DNA of 64,000 nucleotides from Nageia nagi (taxonomy: Eukaryota > Pinophyta), in contig JBITNC010000001.1 of NCBI GenBank assembly GCA_050084985.1, positions 87,916,001-87,980,000 of the forward strand. The letters run 5' to 3'. The notes under the pieces were generated by a model. The model was not told the DNA's origin. It saw only the letters and a program-made list of their open reading frames with translations, and ran no database searches. The position numbers and the translations under genes were made by a program. Shown one piece after another: positions 22,589 to 32,331 of the stretch (its first letter is position 1; every line of letters starts with the position of its first letter).

Positions 22589-23684
22589 CACTACTACATT
22601 TTAGTGATTTTGCATCATACAATGCATCATAAAATTGCATTTTAACGTAGTGAAGCAATATGTGTCATTATTTTGCATGTCTACGTCAATCTAGATAAAA
22701 CTATTTTTTTGACTCATTACTTAACTCATTGAATGATGCATTACTTGATGCATTATATGATGTATTTTAGCGCATCAAGCAATGTGTCAAGTGATACATG
22801 GAACAAAAAAAAGGTGCAGATCATGCACATGGATCATGGCATGATCTACTATCAACTGTTGATGCATTCCGTTGATTGATGGTGGAGTTTTAATGGCAGG
22901 TATGATGCCATTGATAGGTAAATAAGGGAGTTTTCCCTTTCTAAGGGTATTTTTAGGGATACAAGGCTATATTTTTAGTGATATAGGTTTGTAGGAGTTG
23001 AAGATAAGTTGGAGAATATAGATAGTAGTGTGTATATGCATTTTATGGTAAGAAAAATATGTATTGCATGCTTCAACCACCCACAAAGTCTGGTAGAGGA
23101 GGCCCTCAAAGTTTGGTGGATGCCCATGAAGTTTTTAACTATATACTCATGGAATATGATAATTTTAGGTTACCAAAGATACAACTTTCCTCAAAAAACA
23201 TTGAAACTATTTCAACAAATGCAATAAACACCAACAGTAGTCCAACCAAATGAATTCACCATTCCTAGCATCCTCCAAGTATGCACCAAAATGAGAGATT
23301 TGTAAAAGGGTTTATATGTACATCAAAGACTCTTTAAAATAATTTTTTTTATCGAATGTTATGGTCATGAGTACCTTGTTAGACATATATGCTAAATATG
23401 GAAGCATAGAGAAGATAGATGAATTGTTTGACAAGATGCAAACCCTCATCCCTATTGTGTTGATGTATTATTTGATGCATACATGATCTATAAAGAGTTA
23501 TGTATAGCGTCAATTATTTGATGCTCATAACTCGATATATGATGCTTTGAATGATGCATTACTTGATGCTTTGTTTGATAGTACCCTTAGCATTAATTGA
23601 TGTGTCAAGATTTTTGTAATTTTTTTTAAATAAGACTATGGATTGACACATTGTATGATGCAAAATTGCTAAAATGTAGTAGTG
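22589..23684. mobile_element. Non-autonomous CACTA-type DNA transposon carrying a PPR fragment
   Basis: The ends are 41-bp inverted repeats (22589-22629 and 23644-23684) that match at 37 positions and begin CACTACTACATTTTAG. CTT directly flanks both sides (22586-22588 and 23685-23687), the 3-bp duplication expected for En/Spm elements. The subterminal regions (about 22630-22830 and 23460-23640) are packed with short GATGCATTACTTGATGC-type repeats, as in CACTA elements where transposase binds. No transposase is encoded. The interior holds a PPR gene fragment. Sister units of the surrounding tandem array show the uninterrupted target (ACCTTTGTG) at about 24178 and 24725. Confidence 0.88.
23009..23460 (+). 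pseudogene. PPR protein fragment inside the CACTA element
   Basis: One frame includes YSWNMIILGYQRYNFPQKTL followed by KLFQQMQ, the core of a plant pentatricopeptide repeat. In nearby frames NEFTIPSILQVCTKM and then STLLDIYAKYGSIEKIDELF with DKM follow in the usual PLS-type order. PPR proteins bind organellar RNA. Stops and frame changes show this is not a working gene. The fragment lies wholly between the subterminal repeats, so the transposon probably captured it. Confidence 0.75.
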
Positions 23685-25228
23685 CTTTGTGTTCATGTTC
23701 CATCTACATTACATAATCTCCATGTCTAAAAATAGGGCCTAAAAGGTAATGATTGTTGTAACAAACCTATCAAAAGTCATAAATCACCTTTTTCATATAA
23801 TCAAACCATTGTTGAAACAAAGGAGGTATTTAAAATCATAATTTAGATTTTAGTATAATAGCTTTCTAAAAATCATATGCTTGTAGAGAAAGAAGCCTAA
23901 AATATGTCTCAAAACAAGGCCTAAAAATTAGCTTGGAGAAGGAAAACAATTTTATAACCTAGAATTTTAAAAGATATTAAAAATAGTCCAAAGTAATTAG
24001 TTGGCCTCATTCACCATAATTTGAGTTATGCAACTATACCATACGAAATGAAATGATCTAAATACACTATATGATATGAAAAAATGAAATGAAATGATCT
24101 AAATATTTTTTATCATACATGTATTCTTGATCATTTGAGAATAATTGTATATCATATTTGAATTTTATCGTGATTACCTTTGTGTTCATGTTCCATCTAC
24201 ATTGCATAATCTTCATGTCCAAAAATTGGCCCAAAAGATTATGACTATTATAATAAACATGTCACAAAGTGATAAACTAATTTTTTATGCTTGTACAATT
24301 AGAACACTATTAAACCAAAGGAGGTACTTGATATCATAACTTATATTTTAATATACCAAATTTTTGAAATTCATATTATTGTAGAAAAAGAAGCATCAAA
24401 GATATCTCAAATTAGGGCCCAAAAACTAGCTTGGAGAATAAAAGCAACTATCCAACCCAAAACTTTAAAGTGTCAAAAATAATTCAAAAGTAACTAGTTG
24501 GCCTTATTCACCATAATCTAAGATGATGCAATTGTACCATGTATGACATGAAATGATCTAAATACACTATATGATATGAAAAAAATGATATGAGATGATC
24601 TAAGTATTTTTTATCATACAAGTATTCTTGATCATTTGAGCATATTTATGTAATTATTGATCATACAAGTATTCTTGATCTTTTGAGCATAATTGTAGAG
24701 CATATTTGAATCTTATTGTGCTTACCTTTGTGTTTATGTTCCATCTGCATTGCATAATCTTCATGTCCAAAAATTAGCCCAAAGGTTTATGACTGTTGTA
24801 ACAAACCTATCAAAAAGTGATAAATTACCCTTTTTTTGCTTGTACAGTTAGACCATTGTTGAACCAAAAGAGGTGCCCAATATCACAATTTAGATTTTAA
24901 TATACCAACTTTGTAAAATTGTATGCTTGTAGAAAAAAAAACCAAAAGATGTCTCAAAATAGGCCCCAAAAATTAGCTTGGAGAAGGAAATAACTATGCA
25001 ACCCAAAAATTTAAAAAGTGTAAAAAATAGTCCAAAAGTGATTAGTTGGCCTCATTCACCATATGTTTAGAAATAATATAATTATACCATATGATATAAA
25101 ATGATATAAATACACTATATTATGTGAAAAATGATATGAGATTATCTAAGTATATTTGAAACCTCATGAATTGATAAAAGCATCAAATATTTTAGGTTTG
25201 GAAATTTTTTCTTCAATGTCCTCAACAT

Positions 25229-25552
25229 CCTCTAGCAATAATTATTCTTCCCATGTACATCTACACCTACTTAGTGAAATTTTAGTATGTTATCTTGAAG
25301 CTCAAGTGACGCATCATACTATGTAGAATTGTGAGACTTGAAATCCAAATATGGAATGCTATTTTTTGGTTCAACATTCTCAATGATAATTTTTATGATT
25401 GGAACATTGAACGAAGAAGAATAATATTATGTATAAAATTTAAGTCATCATAATTTAGCATGGTTAAAAACATTTCTTGAGCTTCAAGATGAAAAATAAA
25501 ATTTGATACATAGGCATAGGTGTAGCATGGGAAGAAAATTTATCATTAGAGA
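25229..25552. repeat. Foldback (inverted-repeat) element
   Basis: The left arm (about 25229-25345) reads ATTCTTCCCATG, then CTACACCTA, AAATTTTA and CTTGAAGCTCAAG. The right arm (about 25430-25552) carries the inverses CTTGAGCTTCAAG, TAAAATTT, TAGGTGTAG and CATGGGAAGAA in mirrored order. The loop is about 85 bp. The arms are imperfect. Termini and a target duplication were not identified, so it may be a MITE or simply an inverted duplication. Confidence 0.6.
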
Positions 25553-25839
25553 AAAATAAAAAAGATATATAGGTACATATAATCTTATCAAAACCTATAT
25601 CCCAATTCTAAATCACTAATCAAGGATGCATTCTTTCCAATACATATTCTAAATAGATCAAAGACATTCTTCTTATTTTATGCCACTCATAAAAAATCGT
25701 CAAATACCATAAAGATTTCAACTTCTTCTCCTTGATTTTTTCATTATTAGTTTATGTAATAATCTCTACATATTCATAATTTGAATCAATCTTTTGCTAA
25801 AAGGTATTTAATATATGTACTAAAAAGTTAATGTCATGT

Positions 25840-26250
25840 ATTATTTGATAAAATATGAGGGCTTGTTTGAAAAATTATGAACAAATAATTTCATGGACTG
25901 CAATGATTACATGGTATGTAAGGAATGGTTGTAGCAAGGAATCCATCAAACTATTTCAATAAATATATGGAATATTTAAGAATTATTCCAGATGATGTTA
26001 CATTGGTTAATGTATTATCTACATGTAGCCATGTAGGGAGGGTTATCAATACTAGCTCTTCAAATTCATGAATGATTATTATCATATTACACTTACAAAG
26101 GAATATAATACATATATGATTGACATTCTTTATTGTGTGGGTATCTCGATGAAGCAAAAGACTTTATAAATATCATACTTTCTATTATAAAATACTTTAC
26201 AAAGGAACAATCATTGATTTCTATTTTTTTATAAAAAATATGCATCATTA
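25840..26250 (+). pseudogene. Decayed PPR gene fragment
   Basis: Across frames the translation gives WTAMITWYVRNGCSKESIKL and FQ, then a PDDVTLVNVLSTCSHVG-like segment. A YNTYMIDILYCVG stretch follows, in the order of PPR motifs near the C-terminal end of PLS-class proteins. Stops and frameshifts are frequent. It may belong to the same ancestral gene as the copies at 26470-27500. Confidence 0.65.
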
Positions 26251-26344
26251 AATGCAGTTTCATAGACTATAAAGATTACAGGATGTACACAAAATGGGTT
26301 TTCTAAAAAGGCTCCATAGAATTTAAAGAAGATGCAATTGCTAA

Positions 26345-26465
26345 GTGTAAAACTAAAGTGATAAGTTAATCTCATCCACTCTCATCCACCATATGTTCTG
26401 AAATGATGAAACTATACCATATGGTATGAAATGATCTAAATACACTATATGATATAAAAAAAAAT
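26345..26465. repeat. Partial copy of the 500-bp array unit
   Basis: It matches the unit from AAGTGATTAGTTGGCCTCATTCACCATA to ACACTATATGATATGAAAAA, compare 25025-25140. It sits between two PPR relics, outside the main array. Confidence 0.7.
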
Positions 26466-26469
26466 GGGT

Positions 26470-27500
26470 GTGTGGATGTATATGCTTAGTGCTTGTAGAT
26501 CACATAAGAATGTAAGAATAGGGGAATTTGTTAGTAGTTATGAAGAACCTTTGAGTATGCAATGATTATCATACTGCAACTAAGTTTCTCAAAGATTATT
26601 ATAAGGGATGCAAACCCTATGAAATATAATTTCATGGTCTATAATGATTAGAGGATACACAATTCATAGCTATAATAAATATGCTCTTAAACTCTTAGAT
26701 ATAGATGGAAAAATCAAGAACAAACCCTTACAACATGAGATACTCTTATTGTATTATTCCTGGGATTAATCATTATACATTCATTTTTTACCTTCTTGGT
26801 TATGTAGGCTATCCTATTACCAAAATACCCATAAAACCTAAATTGGATATGTCTACTTGGTGCTTATAAATTAAATATAATGGATTTAAATACTTTGATA
26901 AATATGTATGAAAAATGTAGAATAAAACCTTACAATATGAGGGAATCCTATTACATTATTCCTAGGATGAATAATTATACATGCATTATTGACCTTCTTA
27001 GTCATGCAAGCTATCCTAAGGGATATTTGAAATTCATTGCCAAAATACCCATAAAACCTAAATTGGATGTGTTTGTACTTGGTACTTGTAAAATGTATGT
27101 TATGGTTTTAAATGCCCTAATAGACATGTAAGCGAAATGTGGAATAAACTTGTACATCATGAGCGACTCTTATTGCATTAATCCTTAGATGAATCATTAT
27201 ACATGCATTGTTGACCTTCTTGGTTGTACATGCTATTTTGAGGGAGATTTGAACTTCACTTCCAAAATAACCATAAAGCTTGAATTGGATGTGTGGATGT
27301 TTCTACTTGGTTCTTGTAAATCAAATATTGTGGTTTTGAATGCCTTGATAGACATATATGCAAAATATGGAAGAATACATAAGGCCTAAGAATTATTTGA
27401 TAAGATGCATGATACAAACATAGTTTCATGGTATGCAATGATTGCAGGATACACATAAAATAGATTTTATGAAAAAGGCCTTGAAGAATTTTATTCAAGA
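26470..27500 (+). pseudogene. Triplicated PPR gene relic (C-terminal E-type region)
   Basis: Three successive copies of a roughly 200-220 bp unit are anchored at ATTATACAT (26772, 26974, 27196). Each encodes a variant of HYTCIVDLLG followed by a K(I/M)(P/T)IKP-type stretch, LLG(S/A)CK and a NALIDMYAK segment. This matches the region linking the last PPR motifs to the E domain. The third copy continues into KYGRIHKA, then further PPR sequence (LFDKMHD, VSWYAMIAGYT-like) up to about 27490. Copies 2 and 3 have open frames of 83 and 66 codons, but the whole is interrupted by stops. Confidence 0.75.
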
Positions 27501-30229
27501 AGCACGATAATTACTTAATAAGATACATAAAATAATACTTGTTTGGTTCTCTCTACAACTAACTTGACTCAACTCTCTCTCCATGAAAAATAGGAAATGT
27601 TCCAAGTGATTTAACCCCCATTAGCTCAAAATGGTACAAGCTAAGTGATCTACCCCCTCAACTTCTCTTCTTGAAAAACTCAAAATGTTACAAGTGCCCT
27701 CCTAAGTTGGACCTCATGTAAGATTTTATTATTATTTTTGTTTGACATTGAGTGATGGTTTTTACCTACCTCCTTATGATTTAGGAGGGATTTTTAAACT
27801 TCTAGCTAAAAACTACCACTAAAACCTATAACAAAGGTAATTAATAAACCACTATAAAAAAAACCACCACTAAAATGTGTAATGGAGGTGGTTAATCATC
27901 ACACCAAAAATGCCTCAAATCACTCACCCCCAAATCTCCTTTTGGTCTAGTGCTTTATTACCTATTAATTCATATTGAATTTATTTTAACTGTTGAAACT
28001 CTTAAACATAATATATGCATCTTATTCTTAGGCTTATTTTGCCTTTACTTAATCGGATATGCATAGATTCATGAATAGAAACTATCCATTCATCAATAGT
28101 GATTATAACCTTGTAATAGTTCATATGGTCTCTATAATGCCTTTGATTATAGTATAACTCTTAAGAACCATTAACATTTTATTTGATGTGATACTCCTTA
28201 ACTTATCCATCATACTCAATATCACATATTCTTCATATCACACATGATGCTTTTTAAATAACTAATTAAACATCATATAAATTATAAGAAATAATAAACA
28301 ATACTCCAAAGTATTCACACATGACATCATATTTAAAGTTATACAATCCTTTAGTGTGGGGGTAACATCCACTAGTAGCTAAAGTTGTTGATCCTAAAAC
28401 AAATTTTTATTAACCTTAAAAAATAATTACAACCTTATAAAGCTTAATCTCATTATCCATATTATTATAGTATTTCTATGAGAAAATATAATTACATATA
28501 GGTTGAATCTATATTATGTTATCTCTTATATTTTCATTCTCAATACATTGTCATAATATTCCAATGCATATTATGAAAGCAACAATGCATCCCAAATTCT
28601 AATTGTTCTAATAACACAACTAAACAATGCAATTAAATGCCATGAAGTCCTAGTGTATATTACACGTGTAATTGTGTATACATAAGCCTAACTACTCATG
28701 AGGTTATCTAATATGTTACAAAATATATCAAAATGTACCCATGATATATTACTATAACCTATACTCATAATTCTTCCTGTTAAGTCTTCTATCAAATAAA
28801 TACTAACGTATCCTTATGATATGTTTCTTATAATGAAAAAAACTTGAAGCTATTGCTCTCTTATGATATTTTCTCAATTTTTAGGCATCGTACCTCCTTA
28901 TGCAAGTAAAATGTAAACTAATATATAATTCATATAATTTAGAATGTGAAGTAGGTGCTCATATTTATCAATAGCTTCTGTATATTGTGCTAGACCTTCA
29001 CCATGGTTGTGCATTTGAACTCTAAGGTTTGGATATGAGTTTTCTCAACAAATGATTAATATACATCAATGATACTCTATTTTATCTTCATATGAGTTTT
29101 CTCCATTGCAACTTCAAACTTAGAATGGGATACACATACTTTCGATATTCCATGGCATCTCTTTTCATCCTTGCTCACATTTACTTCCTTGTAAGAGTTT
29201 GGGCATGCCCTTACCAAAATGGCCTCCATTTTCTCCATATCCCATGCATCAACCATATTTCTTATTGCACATACAAACAATAATTCCTTCTCAAATATTC
29301 TCCTTAGCCTCGACATCCATCATCCTTACCTTGTATTAGTCTTTGGATTCAAAATCACAAGAAGATCCAATAGAATGCATACATGTTATAATGCTTTGAG
29401 AGGGTATCCATGCCCAACATAATGCTCATATCTTTCTTATGGATTCTATAAATATGTCATCTTGGATACTCTTCTCAAGATTTCAACATTCCCTTGTTGT
29501 CATTCGCTTCTTCCTTGACAACCTTATTGTAATCCAATAAGAGTGTGAAGGGCATTCATGCTCGATGTAAATGCTCTTGCATTTTGGATTCTCTTATTCC
29601 TTTAACTTTCCTCATGTCTACACTAAATGAATGTCTCTCAATACTTCAATGGTGATGGGGTTTCAAAATACATACAAAAATCATTCCTAAAATTTACTGA
29701 CCAACTCAAATGACCTCCAATGCAAGCTTGCTATCTCATTACTTACTAATCCTAACATCCCTCATGGAGGCTATGACTTTATTGGCCATATAAGTAAAAA
29801 AATCTTAAATAATTCAATTAAATAAGATCTACAACAATAAAATAAAATCAAACAAACACAACCAAACGAATATGATCAATCATTTTCTTTATTAATGTCA
29901 AGAGATGTTTTACAATGACAAATAAGAGGGAGGTAGCCCAAATATCAAGTGAGTAAGTTTAACATTAATCAAATAGTTCAAATTGATCCAAAGTTATAAT
30001 ATTTATATAAATCAATAGTTGAAATTAATGCACAATTCTTTTTTTCATATTTAATTATTATTTAATATTTAATTAACACCTCTATACATTTTATAAATAT
30101 ATATTTAAATTATCCGAGGTAGTATATAATTATGTTTACATACAAATATTGTTATCAAATCTCTATTAATTAATTAAATTTTGTTAGATTTTGACATAAT
30201 ACAAATACTAACGTCCAAATAAATCTTCT
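27501..30229. other. No gene recognised; possible faint Ty3/gypsy trace
   Basis: There is no supported gene. On the minus strand near 29370-29430 the phrase IMLGMDTLSKHY resembles the LGMDWL motif that follows the protease in Ty3/gypsy elements, but no neighbouring domain supports it. An open frame at 29077-29316 (minus) has no recognisable family. Confidence 0.35.
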
Positions 30230-32056
30230 ATCACATTCACCGCACTCAGAGCACTTATTACAGGTTTTGGTATGTTTATCATCATTTACCACACGTGAAT
30301 TCTTTCATTTACCAAGCATCTCTTATCCTTCGTTTAATTTCTTGACCCAGGCCGTCGGTCTTTCCTTCGAGTCACATCCATACCACGCGCTTCGGAACCG
30401 AACGTACAAGTCACTTAATGCGTACACGTGTTGCCCTGACCACGCATCTCCAACGTTCCTTCCCACTGCCAGGTCTGTGGACTCAATGGCACGGCAGCCT
30501 TCATTATCATAACACCTTATTAATTAATTAAATACTTAAATTCAGCATGGCATCGATTTTTCTATTCACTAACTCATCGACGTATTCAAGGTGACAAAAT
30601 AATTTACTCCAGTGCCCGAGAATATTCCTGCCATCTTTTTCGTTACATATACAGACGATTCGATTATAGATAGATAGATACATACACACGAATATTAGTA
30701 TGTTGACAGGAAGAAGGGACGAAAATTCGATTTCATAAGAGAAAGAAACAGAGATTAGCCGTCTGATATAGATTGGATATTGGTTATGGTTCAAACAAAT
30801 ATAGGGATAATAAACAAGGCCATCGTTCATCCGCCTGAAGGATTTGATTAGGACATTCACTCGTTTTCTCACACGTCTTTGAACATTTAAAGATTCCTGT
30901 TACTACTCTAAGTCAGGTGTCTTCCAAGACAATGATCTCCTGCAAAAAAAGACTAGGATTGTGGTTAAGGTTAGCTCTGCCGGCTTCGATGACTTGTATT
31001 GGAGTATGACTTGTTCCAACGGGCAAAGCATATATTTTAGAATATATGAGAGACTTTAATGGGTGGAGGCTTGGAGTTATAGTTTGGAAGGAAAGATTTC
31101 GGAAGTTTATTGATTTGAATCTTCAAACATTGATTAAATATTTCAAATCCCAATAAGATCTTACTATAATAAAAATAATAATATCAAATTAATGTAAAAA
31201 CTAGTACTTAATCTTAGCTAAGTATCACATTTATGGAAGTCTTCGATTATTTGACCAAAACTATGTACAACAAAACAGACTTTCCTCTCTCTTTCCTCCT
31301 GTGTTTATCATTGTTTGACCATTAGCAATCGGAAAGGCAGTTCCCTTTACCCATGAAATACGCTGCACCTTCTAACACGGAAGCAGTCTTCGTGCAGGGT
31401 TCAATGACTTGACCCAGACCCAAGGACAGAGACCCTTCACACTAACAGCTAGTTAGATGACATCAAAAACTGTTGTTAAAATGAAAAGCACAATTTAAGC
31501 TGTACTCTACTGTTCCAAGGCAACATTAAAAAAAAAGAAAACTAATCTTGTAATTAGTGTTAATACAACAGGAGAGGACAACTGTATCTTGATCATCACA
31601 TCAATTTGGTGATCTCCAAAGTTCATGTAAGTTCTATAAAAAATTTATCTTTGTAAAAATCGCTTACAATATCAATAATTTATTTATCTCCCCTAGAATG
31701 CATATATAGCTTGCCTATTCCTACCAACCAGGTCCACGGAGGGGCCTACGGTTATAGTTGAACCAGTGCATGCCTGGAAGCCAGATGTCGGAAGACGGGT
31801 AAAGCGGGGAGAACATTAAAAAAGACTTGGGAATGTTGGTGACGCTTTGAATGGCACCCTAGTGTTGATTTTTAGGCTTGTTAATTAATTTAATTTCAGA
31901 TTTAATGGAGGTGGACAGAACAGTTGCCGGGTTGTCTCTACTATTTTATATTGCTGGAAGACCACAATTGCCCCGTTGTTGAACCTCTTTTTCTCGCAAA
32001 GAAATTGTAACGAGAATATCTCGTAAGTAAATATGTTCTGGCCATTTTAAATTTGG
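30230..32056. other. Low-copy-looking region upstream of the GT34 gene
   Basis: Base composition is less AT-rich than in the flanks, especially at 30330-30500. Two G-boxes (CACGTG) lie at 30292-30297 and 30425-30430. No open frame has family resemblance. It may include distal regulatory DNA of the GT34 gene. There is a short GATA microsatellite near 30668. Confidence 0.4.
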
Positions 32057-32066
32057 GCATAAATAG
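32057..32066 (+). promoter_or_regulatory. Candidate TATA-like box of the GT34 gene
   Basis: GCATAAATAG lies about 275 bp before the start codon, so transcription would start near 32095 and leave a 5' leader of some 235 nt. A second candidate, ATTTTATATT, lies near 31943. Neither can be confirmed from sequence alone. Confidence 0.4.
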
Positions 32067-32109
32067 GTCGCAACTGTAGGAAGCAAGAAAGAAGGAAGGA
32101 AGAGGGAAC

Positions 32110-32328
32110 TTGCTTATTGACGTTGAGGGTTCGACTCGCGGGAGCTATAAATCATCTGGGTGTTTGTGGGTTTTCGGATATAAGATTCTCTTGCCCAGAT
32201 GTCCTGAATTCCTTCCCTCGCAAACGCTAGAATTATTAAACTACGAAAAGCAAAGCTTGTGCTTTGCAACGGTAGGATTTTGGGCGTTTGCTATTTGTTT
32301 GTGGAGTCTGCTTTTCTGGCTAGGTTAA
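32110..32328 (+). other. Upstream ORF in the GT34 leader, same frame as the gene
   Basis: A 72-codon open frame ends with TAA at 32326-32328, three bases before the main ATG and in the same frame. Readthrough would append 74 codons to the enzyme. It has no known domain. It is probably untranslated leader or a regulatory uORF. If the transcript begins near 32095 it would be the first start codon met by ribosomes. Confidence 0.4.
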
Positions 32329-32331
32329 AGA

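Larger units (their letters stand above)
22525..25150. repeat. Tandem array of a roughly 500-bp unit, three copies plus a partial
   Basis: The anchor ATGTTCCATCT recurs at about 23695, 24188 and 24736. Each unit then runs through GCCCAAAA-type, GTAACAAACCTATCAAAA, AACCAAAGGAGGT, AATTAGCTTGGAGAA, TTAGTTGGCCTCATTCACCATA and ATGATCTAAATACACTATAT blocks, ending in a TATTCTTGATCATTTGAG block. Offsets are 493 and about 548 bp, the longer one through a short internal duplication near 24650. The first unit is split by the CACTA element. A partial copy lies at 26345-26465. No coding function was recognised for the unit. Confidence 0.85.

Noticed and set aside
22601-22830. GATGCAT-rich clusters considered as a CRISPR-like or regulatory array
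   Set aside because: Unit length and spacing are irregular, orientation is mixed, and they lie symmetrically inside CACTA termini, where such subterminal repeats are expected.
29077-29316. Minus-strand frame with several Cys considered as a possible small secreted protein
   Set aside because: No signal peptide, no conserved spacing and no neighbouring gene structure.
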